From the NCBI GenBank assembly GCA_963786395.1, contig CAWAZD010000004.1, positions 62,001 through 126,000 of the forward strand: a DNA stretch of 64,000 nt. Reading direction: 5' to 3'. Shown one piece after another: positions 39,016-49,086 of this stretch. The notes beneath the pieces were generated by a model, which was not told where the DNA came from, did not search any database, and saw only the letters and a program-made list of their open reading frames with translations. The position numbers and the translations under genes are program-made. This DNA is from Fen-1301 sp963786395. GTDB taxonomy: Bacteria > Bacteroidota > Ignavibacteria > Ignavibacteriales > Ignavibacteriaceae. Every line of letters begins with the position of its first letter. Positions within the stretch are counted from its first letter, which is position 1.

Positions 39016-40686
39016 TATTATATTTCCGGTTAAATCTTCACGGTCAGGAGCTATAAATGATTGGATCTCTCTTTTACTAACCGAATTCTGCAATGATTGG
39101 CTCAGGTAATTTATCTTAAAATTAAAATTTATTTCTTTAAATGGTTCATAATTTACAGAACCAGTTACCATTCTTTGATATTCAAGGTCACCATCAAGGA
39201 AATGCACAGTTTCACTATCGTCGACCCTGTGTCCCAATGCTATATCACCGCCAATATTTCTTACAGAACCATCAGAGTTTAAAGGGTTTGCACCATGTAT
39301 TCCATAAATAAAACCTATTGATGCGCTGCACCTGTAATTAAACCTATAATTTATTTCAGTAAAAAACAACTCACTATTTGGATATGTAAAAGTTCCGAGC
39401 CCGTACCCCTGATTTGTAAAATTAGTTTCAGCAAGTCTGTGTGTAAAAACGTAAGGTTCAATTCTTTGATATTCCACCCTTATATCTAATGGTAGGAAGT
39501 GATATAAATTAGAAGAATTAAGTCCTAGATTCCATATTGTCTGATTTCCATACCAACCAGTACCAATTTTCCCGAAAGATATATCATCAATTAGTAGATA
39601 ACCGGATAATTTCAAACCCTCAATTGACTTATTAGACATATCGAAAAATAACATTGAATTATCCCTGTCTTCACCCGCATGTTCTGCGGATTTATAAAAA
39701 TTAAAAGGATTTAGATAAGAAAACTCAACAGGACGATTGGCATAAATGATAAACTCTCCGACTCCAAATCCTGTTTTATCAGAAAGGTTCAAACCAATAC
39801 GATGAAACCCAATATACTTTTCCCCAACTATATTCATTCCTCCTGTTACAGGGTCAGGTATATTAATTACATTACCGGCAATTTTAGCATGTAAATAGGA
39901 AAAATTAATTATCCCATAATTAATATCCATGCCTAAATAGTCAAAATAAGGCGAATTGTTATCTATCAAAGCACCTAAATAGCCATAACCTATTTTTAAT
40001 CTGTCCCTGCCGATCTTAAATCGGATAAGGTTATAATCAGCTGTTAAATATCCTTGTGTCTCATCAAAAAAAGTAGATCCTTGCAATTCATTCAACTTGA
40101 AATTATACTGTAAATCTTTTCTTATAAATCCCGCTTCCTTATCACCCGATAAAACACCATTTGTTCCTTTAATAAAATAACCGAATTTATCCAGGATAGT
40201 TCCTCTTATTTCACCGCCAATAATTCCAAGTTTAGCCGTGCTACCAACACCAGAAATTCTATCATTTCTTAATAAGAAATCCCCTTCACCGGTTAAGTTT
40301 ATAAAAAGAGTTCCAATGCCGGGTTGATTCTGCAGGTAAATATACTTTTCTTTCTGGTTAAAAATTCCATATTCTGTGTTACCTATGAGAGATTCAGAGT
40401 TGCTTAAAGTCCCTGAAGTTTCAAGTTCAAATTCTACTTTATAGTCCTCGAGGGATGCTCTGTCTATCTTATCAAGTTTATCTTTTTTCCTTTCAGCTTC
40501 TTTTAGATAATCTGCTATCTGGTGCCTTGTTTTTGGAAGTTGAAAAGAATTGTAATCCGATATAATTTGCAAGGCGTCCATTCTTTCCAGAAAGGGATAT
40601 ATTTTATGTTCAACCGGGACATATTCAGTTTGGCTAGATATAAAAGCAGAACATACTAATAATAAAAGGAGTAATCTTTTAATCAT
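39016..40686 (-). CDS. Outer-membrane beta-barrel protein (capsule-assembly Wzi-like), 3' end unresolved
   Basis: About 557 residues before the ctpA start. I choose ATG 40686 because it overlaps the upstream glycosyltransferase stop as ATGA and begins a signal peptide (MIKRLLLLLLVCSAFISSQ). A periplasmic helical stretch (KTRHQIADYLKEAERKKD) is followed by about 400 residues of alternating hydrophobic beta strands. The conserved-looking YLNPFNFYKSAEHAGEDRDN resembles capsule-assembly Wzi-type proteins. The barrel has no proper aromatic C-terminus; it runs straight into CtpA. That argues for a lost stop or a small indel near 39020-39080. Confidence 0.65.
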
Positions 40687-41411
40687 CGTATTTGTTCCCA
40701 TTCCTTTGAAATAGACTTATCCTTAAGAACTACGGAAAATGCATTTATCAGCCAGGACCAGGTTACTCCCCAATATCCTATTTTTCTGTACCTTCGGGGA
40801 GATTCATATATCATGATTTTATCTGTGAAAAGGATGTCATGTTTCTTTTTTATTCTCCTGAACAGATCAAAATCTTCTCCGGCTGCCATTTTTTCATGAT
40901 ATCCGTTCATCTCTTCAAAGATTACTTTTCTTATTATCTGACATTCTCCTCTTCCCATTCCAACGCCAATTTTATTCAGTAATTTAAAATAACCATTATA
41001 AAATCGGTGAAACCTTCTGTCACTTGGAATTTCCTCATCAGGAAATACCTGAACCATACACGTCATGGCTCCATATTTACTGTATATAAAATTTTTATTA
41101 ACATAGGTAAAGAACTTTGTAACATCCGGGAATAAAATATCACCATTCACAAAAATAAGTATGTCACCGCTGGCGGATTTAGCCCCTTCATTCCTTCCCT
41201 GTGCGATATTTTGTTTATAACATTTATTATGAGAAATAACAATGTTTGCATTATTATTGGCTATCTCAAGTGTTTTATCTTTACTTCCGCCATCTGATAT
41301 TATTATCTCAATGTCAAATAAATTCCTGAAACATTTGTCATTTAACTGACTTAGTAAACCCGGGAGTAATTTCTCTTCATTTAGTGTAGGTATTATAATA
41401 CTGTATTTCAA
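40683..41411 (-). CDS. Glycosyltransferase family 2
   Basis: A 242-residue GT-A transferase. It begins with SIIIPTLNEEKLLPGLL, then the nucleotide-binding IIISDGGSKDKTLEIA and the DxD-like FVNGDILFPDV. The second half has GRGECQIIRKVIFEEMNGYH and GEDFDLFRRIKK, the acceptor-side ED motif. A hydrophobic C-terminal region (YWGVTWSWLINAFSVVL) may dock to the membrane. It lies between lysS and the outer-membrane protein gene, overlapping the latter by 4 bp. The sugar and acceptor are unknown. Confidence 0.85.
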   Translation of the reverse strand: MKYSIIIPTLNEEKLLPGLLSQLNDKCFRNLFDIEIIISDGGSKDKTLEIANNNANIVISHNKCYKQNIAQGRNEGAKSASGDILIFVNGDILFPDVTKFFTYVNKNFIYSKYGAMTCMVQVFPDEEIPSDRRFHRFYNGYFKLLNKIGVGMGRGECQIIRKVIFEEMNGYHEKMAAGEDFDLFRRIKKKHDILFTDKIMIYESPRRYRKIGYWGVTWSWLINAFSVVLKDKSISKEWEQIR

Positions 41412-41443
41412 ACGATTTGCCTGATTAAAAGTTCTTTTTCTTT

Positions 41444-42956
41444 CTATTTTACTTCCGGTTTCATTTGAGGGAAAAAGATCACGTCTCTAATCGATGTTTG
41501 ATTTGTAAATATCATAGTTAATCTGTCTATCCCCATTCCAATGCCAGCAGTTGGAGGAAGGCCATATTCAAGGGCTCGTATAAAATCTTCATCTATCTGA
41601 TGTGCTTCTTCATCTCCTTCCTCACGTAACTGTGACTGCCCCATGAATCTTTGTTTCTGATCTATTGGATCATTCAGCTCTGAGAAAGCATTACATATTT
41701 CTCTTCCGGCAACATATCCTTCAAACCTTTCAACAACGCCTTCTTTTGATCTATGCTTTTTTGCAAGAGGTGATAGTTCAAAAGGATAATCGACAATAAA
41801 AGTCGGCTGGATTAATTCCGGTTGAACTGTAACCGAGAATAATTCATCTATCAGTTTTGCTCTACCCTCAGCTTTATTAATATCAACTCCGAATTTTTTA
41901 GCCGCTTCTTTAATTTCTATCAGTCGAAGCCGAAATAACATCAACTCCAGTCTTCTCCTTTATTGCCTCGACCATAGATACTCTCTTCCATGGTGGAGTA
42001 AAATTAATATTGATTCCTTCAAATTCAAATTCTGCTTTATCAAATATTTCCATACAAATAGTATATAACATCTGTTCAAAAAACTTCATCATCCATTCAT
42101 AGTCTTTATAGGGGACATAAAGTTCCAGCATTGTAAATTCAGGGTTATGGGTCCTGTCCATGCCTTCATTCCTGAAATCTTTTGATATTTCATATACACC
42201 GTTAAACCCGCCGACTATAAGCCTTTTCAGGTAAAGTTCATCAGCAATCCTGAGATATAATTCAGTGTCTAATGTATTATGATGTGTAACAAACGGTCTT
42301 GCGGCTGCGCCTCCATATAAAGGTTGAAGTACAGGTGTTTCAACTTCAAGATATCCATTGCTGTCTAATATTCTTCTTATTGAAGATATTATACGGCTTC
42401 TCTTAATAAATGTATCTTTAATATCCGGATTAACTATAAGGTCCAAATATCTCTGGCGGTATCGGAGCTCAATATCCGAAAACTGGTCATGAATTGTCTT
42501 GTTCCCCTGTTCGTCGGTTGTTTCTTTTGCCACCGGGAGTGGACGCAGTGACTTTGAGAGAATATTAAGCTCTTTTACATGAACCGATATTTCACCAGTT
42601 TTAGTTCTAAATACATATCCGGCAATTCCAATAATATCTCCTATATCCATAAGTTTAAAGGCATCATACATTTCACCTATGTCATCTTTACGGATATATA
42701 TTTGGATTTTCCCCAGATGATCCTGAATATGAGCAAATGAAGCCTTTCCCATCCTGCGGAGGGTCATTATTCTACCGGCGATCCTCACATTAAATTCTTC
42801 ACCGTCTTTAAAATTATCTTTAACTGTTTTTGAATCTGAATCTATTTCAAACGAATATGGGAATGGTTCAATTCCTTTTTTCTTTAATTCATCAAGTTCT
42901 TCATATCTTCTTTTAATTAGGACATTAATATCTTCTATTGGGCTCTGATTTTCCAA
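41444..42956 (-). CDS. lysS: Lysyl-tRNA synthetase (class II), frameshifted
   Basis: Charges tRNA-Lys. The N-terminal OB-fold anticodon domain (about 50-150) has RIAGRIMTLRRMGKASFAHI. The class II core has FIKRSRIISSIRRIL, ETPVLQPLYGGAAARPF, motif 2 FRNEGMDRTHNPEFTMLE and motif 3 TAGIGMGIDRLTMIF. One shift near 41930 divides the frame between VDVISAS and TEIKEAAKKFGVDI; the corrected length is about 503 residues, which is normal. All active-site residues are kept. It leads the minus-strand run that continues to hbd. Confidence 0.93.
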
Positions 42957-43024
42957 AAAATCCTCCGGGGATAAAATAATTACAATCTTAAATATAAATA
43001 AAAAATAACTCCCCTTAATAAAAA

Positions 43025-43099
43025 TGTCATTCTGAAAGAGTCGAAGTTGGGTTAAGATACATTTGGTTTCTCCATTCGATTATCTCCCACAGAATGACA
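43025..43099. repeat. Imperfect inverted repeat, 75 bp
   Basis: TGTCATTCTG (43025-43034) and its complement CAGAATGACA (43090-43099) form the outer arms, with weaker pairing inside (GAAGTTGGG / CTCCCA-type). It lies between lysS and the small gene at 43109. It may be a dispersed miniature element or a terminator-like fold; the outer arms share the GTCATTC core of the other palindrome family. Confidence 0.6.
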
Positions 43100-43108
43100 A
43101 TATTATTA

Positions 43109-43306
43109 TTATTCTTCTTTTGGTTTTAAAACATGAGCTACAAACAGAAGCACACCTCCTATAATAAACTGTATCAAAACAGAAAGTCTTTCATAAGGAT
43201 AATTTAGGTTCCAGAATTGACCAGTAAAAATCATCTGTATTCCTCTTCCTATCTCAATGCCGCCAATCAATAACAATATAAAATAAATGAATTTATTGTT
43301 TCTCAT
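43109..43306 (-). CDS. Small two-helix membrane protein
   Basis: A 65-residue unknown protein with two hydrophobic helices, at about 7-27 (FIYFILLLIGGIEIGRGIQM) and 42-60 (LSVLIQFIIGGVLLFVAHVL), and a charged tail (KPKEE). The turn contains aromatic residues. It follows the C1 peptidase gene's start by a wide gap on the same strand. No function can be given. Confidence 0.55.
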   Translation of the reverse strand: MRNNKFIYFILLLIGGIEIGRGIQMIFTGQFWNLNYPYERLSVLIQFIIGGVLLFVAHVLKPKEE

Positions 43307-43348
43307 ATCATTTAACTGTTTTGAAACTCGATTCTATTAAGATTACTG

Positions 43349-44584
43349 TTAATTATTGTTAAACTTTGCAAGCAAATCTTTTACTGCATCCTTGTGTACC
43401 ATGAAATCTATAATTTTTAATTTAACATAATCTTCATCATAAAAATAATAACCTTTCGCATTACCGTTTCTTGAACCGGCTCCAGAATCTTTAATCAAAA
43501 ACCATGTCCTACCGTTCCTGTTCTGATACCCGATTAAATGTATTCCATGGTCGTCGCCAGTTGTCCCGTTATTAAAACGGAACTCACGCGCATCATCATT
43601 TATATATTCGGAAGGTATATCAAACGAAGGAACTACTGCAGCATTATGCCACCCATCATAACCTGCTTCGGAAACATCTCCACCGATAGCCATGCCGATT
43701 CCACTCTTTATTGTCTTTTTAATTGTTTCCATAAAAACATTAAGAGGAACATTATAATATGATGAGTCATGCCACCAGTTATCAGACACATCATATTCAA
43801 CCTGCTGATAGTATGGTTTTTCTTTCAATGACATTATATCAACATAATCATCAGTATTTATTTTAAGATATTCTTTTAAATATGAAACCGGAGTATATTT
43901 CTTCCCTTCATATGTAAATTCAACAGGTGGCTCACCCAAATAATGATTCAGGATTGATTTGATTGTACTTATACCAGTCTGAACATCCCACGCATTTGTT
44001 ATTTTTAGGTTCTGAAGGTATAATGAAATTTCATTTATTAGTGCCTTATGATCATGAAACTTCTGTCCGTTTTTCTGACCTGAATACACTTCTTCAGGCA
44101 TTATACCATATTGTTTCCAAATCCTTATAAGTGCGTTTGCTTCTGAACCTTCTCCTATTTCAGAATTCCCTCTTTCATTGATATATCTTTTTGCCTTCTC
44201 AAGATATTCGTTATACACAGTATACATTTCAGAAAGTTTTACCTTTTTATTATAAAGCCGGTAAACTTCTGATTCCATATAAGATGTTGTAGAAAAACAC
44301 CAGCATGTCCCTGTCCTGGCTTGTGAAACAGGCGGGTTATGCCAGATACTTGTAAATTCATCTACCGATTTGGGTATATCCAAACCGTCAAAATCTAATT
44401 TATAAACTTTCTTTGTTCCCTTTGCTGGAGTGTAATCGTTAAGACCTTTCAATATTTCTTCATAGAATCCTTCTTTTGGTTCAGTGAATATCCCTTTGTT
44501 GGTGTTTTTGTCCTGTGCAACAGCACATTGAATAATACTGCCCAGTATCAGTGAAGCAGTAAGCAGGTAAAATTTCATAATCAT
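43349..44584 (-). CDS. Secreted papain-like C1 peptidase (bleomycin-hydrolase/PepC type)
   Basis: A 411-residue protein with a signal peptide (1-23, ending CAVAQD). The catalytic Cys is in ARTGTCWCFSTTSYMESE (about 93), and the His in DDHGIHLIGY (about 350). The usual third residue, Asn in NSWG-like sequence, is Asp here (FLIKDSGAGSRNG). This matches Bacteroidetes secreted aminopeptidase C-like proteins. A two-Cys pattern, CWC, is present at the active site. The substrate is unknown. It probably acts outside the cytoplasm. Confidence 0.85.
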   Translation of the reverse strand: MIMKFYLLTASLILGSIIQCAVAQDKNTNKGIFTEPKEGFYEEILKGLNDYTPAKGTKKVYKLDFDGLDIPKSVDEFTSIWHNPPVSQARTGTCWCFSTTSYMESEVYRLYNKKVKLSEMYTVYNEYLEKAKRYINERGNSEIGEGSEANALIRIWKQYGIMPEEVYSGQKNGQKFHDHKALINEISLYLQNLKITNAWDVQTGISTIKSILNHYLGEPPVEFTYEGKKYTPVSYLKEYLKINTDDYVDIMSLKEKPYYQQVEYDVSDNWWHDSSYYNVPLNVFMETIKKTIKSGIGMAIGGDVSEAGYDGWHNAAVVPSFDIPSEYINDDAREFRFNNGTTGDDHGIHLIGYQNRNGRTWFLIKDSGAGSRNGNAKGYYFYDEDYVKLKIIDFMVHKDAVKDLLAKFNNN

Positions 44585-44716
44585 CCTTACATTCTGATAA
44601 TAAGTTAAGTTTATTATTGCAAATTAAATAGATTTTCTCCCTGAGGCAAAAAAAATAAACATATTGTCATAATGTTCGAAGCAAAGTGAAGAATCAATTG
44701 AATACTATAGCCCCGT

Positions 44717-46159
44717 TTACAACGGCATTTCAATTCCGAAAGTTGAGCCAATACCTTGTTTACTTTCAACCCAAACTCTGCCATGATGTTCTTCTACGAT
44801 CTTCTTTACTGACCAAAGTCCAATTCCTGAACTTTTTTCCATTCCTGTGGGTTTTGCACTTAAAATAGCCCCTTTTTGGAACACAAACTTAAGATCCTCT
44901 GATGAAAGCCCAACACCATTGTCAGTAACATCTAACAATAGTGATTTGTTTTTTACATATGTCCGTATTTCCACAACTGTATCAGGCGGCCCATATTTGA
45001 TGGCGTTGTTTACGAGATTTTCAATTACTTCCTGGATTTTTGCCTCATCTGCTTTTATATCCGGAAGTCCAATTGCTGATTTGTTGAGTAGTCTTATTTT
45101 TTTCGTTTTAGCATAAGAAGAATTATTAAGGCAAATTTCATCAATCAAAGGTTTTATATTAATATTTGTAATGTGCAGTGACGGTTCAGGTTTGCTGCGG
45201 GCAATTATTTGACACATATTCTGCGACAACTTAACGATGTTTTCTGAAGAGATCATTAATGATGACATTATTTCCTGCTGCTCAGTTGCATTCAGATCAT
45301 ATGAATTAAGCAGATCGATACATCCTCTTATAGCAGAAGCTGGATTTTTAATATCATGTATAGCCATAGCAAAAAGGTCTTCCTTTTGCGATTGTAGTTC
45401 TTCAAGCTGAATTTTGCTTTCCGAAAGTTTATGTTTCTGTTTTACCAGGTTAAAATTAGCTGTCTCAAGGTTAGTAATCTGAATTTCCAGGTCTTTAATT
45501 TTCTTTTGTAAATGGTTTATTTCCTCAATATGTGTTTGTATTTCTGACTTTATTCTTCTATATGCATATCTTATATCCGAAAGCTCTTCACGGAGAAGGT
45601 TATTATTTATGCCATCTTTATAACCATCTTTCTTTCTCTTAATCAAAAATATAATCAATATAAACTGGAGAATACAAATAACTGAAACAGATATAGTTAC
45701 TATTTCCTTAATTGAAAGAAAACCTAATAAATTATTAGTATCAAATTTTGTGCTTTTATAATAAGCCTCTGAAATATCTTTTACTTCGAATTGTTGAATT
45801 AAAGAATTAGATTCCCATCCTGCATTTGTGAATGCCATGATTTTAACAATGTATGCTCCCTTGGGTAGTTTATCCAGAACAAGAAGATTTTCAGTAAAAC
45901 CATTTGCAGGTTCCAGAATATTCCCGTTCAAATAAGCTTTATATCTCAAATTTCCGTTGTCCTCCCCGGGAGGATTAATTAAGAATGAAATTTTGTCTTC
46001 AGGATTAATAATTATTTTTTTCCAGGACAATTCCGGTAAATTATTTCCATTGACGATTATTGATTCAAGTTTTAAACTATTATCTTTTTGAGGGAAGGAA
46101 TTACTACAGCAGGCAATGGCAACAGTAATAAGAAAAGTTAAGAATAGGCTGTTTTTCAT
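44717..46159 (-). CDS. Membrane sensor histidine kinase
   Basis: A 480-residue kinase. The signal segment (1-22) is followed by a periplasmic Y_Y_Y-like beta domain (about 25-130, with GNLRYKAYLNGNILEP) and one membrane helix (about 149-172). A long coiled coil (about 195-260) leads to the dimerisation helix with the phospho-accepting His in AMAIHDIKNPASAIRGC. The ATPase domain has the N-box IQEVIENLVNNAIKYG, and G-boxes DNGVGLS and GIGLWSVKKIVEEHHG. No response regulator lies next to it, so it is an orphan kinase. It lies 66 bp downstream of dacB on the same strand. Confidence 0.92.
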   Translation of the reverse strand: MKNSLFLTFLITVAIACCSNSFPQKDNSLKLESIIVNGNNLPELSWKKIIINPEDKISFLINPPGEDNGNLRYKAYLNGNILEPANGFTENLLVLDKLPKGAYIVKIMAFTNAGWESNSLIQQFEVKDISEAYYKSTKFDTNNLLGFLSIKEIVTISVSVICILQFILIIFLIKRKKDGYKDGINNNLLREELSDIRYAYRRIKSEIQTHIEEINHLQKKIKDLEIQITNLETANFNLVKQKHKLSESKIQLEELQSQKEDLFAMAIHDIKNPASAIRGCIDLLNSYDLNATEQQEIMSSLMISSENIVKLSQNMCQIIARSKPEPSLHITNINIKPLIDEICLNNSSYAKTKKIRLLNKSAIGLPDIKADEAKIQEVIENLVNNAIKYGPPDTVVEIRTYVKNKSLLLDVTDNGVGLSSEDLKFVFQKGAILSAKPTGMEKSSGIGLWSVKKIVEEHHGRVWVESKQGIGSTFGIEMPL

Positions 46160-46225
46160 TAATTAAACAATTATATAAGGTTTTTATATTCATTATCGGA
46201 TAATTTTGGAAAAAGCTTAATTACC

Positions 46226-47734
46226 CTATTTCCTTCTAAAGTTTGCCAGCCTGAGACAAACCAGGTCCTGGATATTCTCTGCCAGTTTAACCGGGACATT
46301 AAAATTATTAGCAATAATTGCAAAAGCCACAGGTTCACTATCTCCAGTAAAAGCATAACCGCATAGACTGCGTACAGAGGTGAGGTAACCTGTTTTTGCT
46401 CTAACCTTGGTTTCAGCTCTTGTATTTTTCATTCTTGAACTTAAAGTGCCATCAACCCCTGCAATTGGAAGGGAATTAAAAAAAGGAATATAATGTTTGC
46501 TCTTAAACATATAACTGAGAAGTGAAATAAAGTGTCTGGGTGAAACTAAATTCAATCTTGATAATCCGCTTCCATCAACAATATTAAAAGCATCTGTATT
46601 TATTCCCATATCCCTGAAAATGTCCATCTCTGAATCAATTCCTTTTTCAGCTGATCCATAATGTTCCTCTTCTAACCCGATAGTTTTTAATATCTGTTCA
46701 GCATAGAAATTTTGGCTGTTTTTGTTTACAACTTTTACTATCTCACGTAATGGCACAGAATAGCTGGTAAAAATCAGTTCTGCTTTTTTGTAATCAAGAG
46801 GGACGGGTAAGTCTTTTACATCAACCGGAAAACCTGTAACTTTTATTCCCTTACTTTCTAAAACATCTTTTAACACCACCATTGCATATTGAGTTGGGTT
46901 ATTAATGGTACAAAATGTTTTAACAGTATCGGAATTTTCCTTTATCGTTCCTGATACAGTAATAATATTTGTGCCTCTTTCCCTGTAAACATCAATATCA
47001 GTTGCGGAGTCATTAGCTACAACATTAACTTCATTTACAATAACAACATATTTAGTATTCGGACTAGTGGTTACAATTGCTTTCCTGTTCTTGTTATTAA
47101 CAAAAACTGAAATATCAACACAATTATCGTTAAATGAAATTGCATCGGTCTGAGCTGAATACCAATAGCTTTCATCATCCCATTCCCAGCCTTCCCCCAA
47201 TCCTTTGTCATCAAACTCATTGTCGTCCCCCACTATATTGCCATCAATTTCATCTATACCAAGATTCAGAAGTGAGTCAGCCCAGAGGTTATATGTCCTG
47301 AATATGTCACCTCCGTAAAATCTTCCTGATATTGTGGGGTCTCCATGACCCTGTACGATGATATCGCCTTTAAGGATGGAGCCATCTATAGTACCTTTTT
47401 TATAAATATTGGTGGTAAACCTGTATTCAGGTCCTAATAAGATCAATGCAGCTGATGTTGTGAAAAGCTTAAGACAAGAAGCGGGCATCAAAAGTTTATC
47501 TTCATTTCTCCTATAAAAATATTCTCCTGTTTCAAGTGATTGGATCAATACACCCCAGCTTGCATTAGTAAAACTCGGATCATTAAATATATCATCCATC
47601 TGGTTCCAGAACTCAGGAAGAGTAGACAAAGAATACTTAGGAAGAGATTCTCTTAAAGTATCTTTTCTTTCCTGGGGGAAGACCGCAAGAAATCCAACAA
47701 GAATTAATACCAATGTTAGTTTTCTATTTACCAT
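46226..47734 (-). CDS. dacB: D-alanyl-D-alanine carboxypeptidase/endopeptidase (PBP4 type)
   Basis: A 502-residue class C penicillin-binding protein acting on peptidoglycan cross-links. The signal peptide spans about 1-20. The catalytic motifs are SxxK in PASCLKLF (about 82), SxN in KNSQNFYAEQ (about 340) and KTG in RAKTGYLTS (about 450). The insert domains typical of PBP4/DacB explain the length. It overlaps the rluB stop by 11 bp, so it belongs to the trpS-scpA-scpB-rluB run. Confidence 0.92.
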   Translation of the reverse strand: MVNRKLTLVLILVGFLAVFPQERKDTLRESLPKYSLSTLPEFWNQMDDIFNDPSFTNASWGVLIQSLETGEYFYRRNEDKLLMPASCLKLFTTSAALILLGPEYRFTTNIYKKGTIDGSILKGDIIVQGHGDPTISGRFYGGDIFRTYNLWADSLLNLGIDEIDGNIVGDDNEFDDKGLGEGWEWDDESYWYSAQTDAISFNDNCVDISVFVNNKNRKAIVTTSPNTKYVVIVNEVNVVANDSATDIDVYRERGTNIITVSGTIKENSDTVKTFCTINNPTQYAMVVLKDVLESKGIKVTGFPVDVKDLPVPLDYKKAELIFTSYSVPLREIVKVVNKNSQNFYAEQILKTIGLEEEHYGSAEKGIDSEMDIFRDMGINTDAFNIVDGSGLSRLNLVSPRHFISLLSYMFKSKHYIPFFNSLPIAGVDGTLSSRMKNTRAETKVRAKTGYLTSVRSLCGYAFTGDSEPVAFAIIANNFNVPVKLAENIQDLVCLRLANFRRK

Positions 47735-48446
47735 ATTTCTGAATCACTCCGTCAATTTCCATTTTATCCATTTTTCTGTAGGCGCCGACCGGAATATCAG
47801 CATATATTCCAGCAAAGCTCATTCTGTTTAATGTTTTTACAGTATATCCCAATGCACTAAACATATTTTTTACAAAATGATTTCTTCCTTCAACGGTCAG
47901 TAACAACAACAATAGAAAAATTATTCCCTTGCTTAGGGAATGTCAAGCTTAGTAAATTTTCTCTGTTTTCCTTCCAGAAGTATCACCCTTAAGCAATTTC
48001 AGTCTGTCCTCTTCACTTAATTCTTTATCCAGCACAACTTGTATTCCCGAGGAATTTTATTCCGCGGGATGGGTAACAAAATTAGAAAACTCTCCGTCAT
48101 TAGTTAATATCAATACGCCGGTTGTATTATAATCAACCTTCCGACAGGGAATATACTTTATGATTAGTATCAATAAGGTCAATTACTGTTTGTCCGTCTT
48201 TTTTCATCAGCAGTTGAAGTAATAATACCTTTCGGTTTATTAAAAGAAATACACATGACGTTTAGGAGCGATTTTTTCTCCATCTAATTGAGCTATTAAG
48301 ATCCTTTTCCGGGTCAACTCTGAAAGCAAATCCATTATAATTTTATTATTAACCTCTACTCTGCCTTCAGAATAAATTCTTCTATTTTCTTCTGGAACCC
48401 GCACCGCAATCAGCGAGATATTTATTCAAAGCATTCTCACTTCCAT
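47724..48446 (-). CDS. rluB: Pseudouridine synthase RluB/RsuA type, heavily frameshifted
   Basis: Pieces in order on the minus strand are: the S4 RNA-binding domain LNKYLADCGAGSRR and GRVEVNNKIIM; then FNKPKGIITS and YPVGRLDYNTTGVLILTNDG with the catalytic Asp in GRLDYNTTG; then HP...REYKVVLDK; then TVEGRNHFVKNMFSALGY. The intact last piece is LNRMSFAGIYADIPVGAYRK. Roughly ten single-base shifts are needed within 600 bp, the densest cluster in the window. The start near 48446 is uncertain. It modifies uridine in 23S rRNA. It lies between scpB and dacB. Confidence 0.75.
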
Positions 48447-48461
48447 TATCTCCGTTCGTTT

Positions 48462-49086
48462 TCAATTTCGTTCTTTTCGAACTTGTTCTTCAATAGCATT
48501 CATCATAATTCTTTTGTCTTTGTTCAAGGAAATCTTCATCTTTCATTATTTCTTCAATCTCACGGGGTTTCGGCAAATCGCTAATTTTATGAATCCGAAA
48601 TATTTAAGAAATTCATTCAGTAGTTGCATAAAGTAAAGGTCTTCCAATAGTTTCAGCGCGTCCTGATATCGTAATTAGATTTTTCTCAAGAAGAGTAGTA
48701 AGAATATAATCAGAATTTACACCCCTGATAACTTCTAGCTCCGGTTTAGTAACTGGTTGCTTATATGCTATAATAGCTAGAGTTTCAAGGGCAGCCTGGC
48801 TTAACCTTCTTTTTCTTTTTTCTGTAGAAAGGTAACCTATATATTTTGAATTCTCAGGTTTTGTAGAAAACATGAATCCATGTGCTATCTTCTGAATCTG
48901 GAATGAAATTCCATGTTCATCATAACCCGTATTATTTCATCAACCATCTGGTCAACTTCATCATTTGAAATCTGGATGTCCTCACCGTCAATTCCTTTAA
49001 TTGCTTTCACAATATCAGATGCATTTATCGGTTCATCAGAAGAAAATATTAAACGCTTCAATAACAGAACTATAAATCTTATCCAT
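48462..49086 (-). CDS. scpB: Segregation and condensation protein ScpB, frameshifted
   Basis: A winged-helix partner of SMC-ScpA. The frames read DKIYSSVIEALIFSS-like start, INASDIVKAIKGIDGEDIQI, then, after a shift near 48905, RKRRLSQAALETLAIIAYKQ and PVTKPELEVIRGVNSDYILT, GRAETIGRPLLYATTE. A further shift leads to EEFLKYFGI and an acidic end. The start ATG at 49086 overlaps the scpA stop by 8 bp. The exact stop is uncertain (48490 or 48462). All core blocks of ScpB are present. Confidence 0.82.

Noticed and set aside
46171..46356. Separate small membrane protein at 46171
   Set aside because: It overlaps the dacB C-terminus in another frame; hydrophobicity comes from complement codons and no ribosome binding site is seen.
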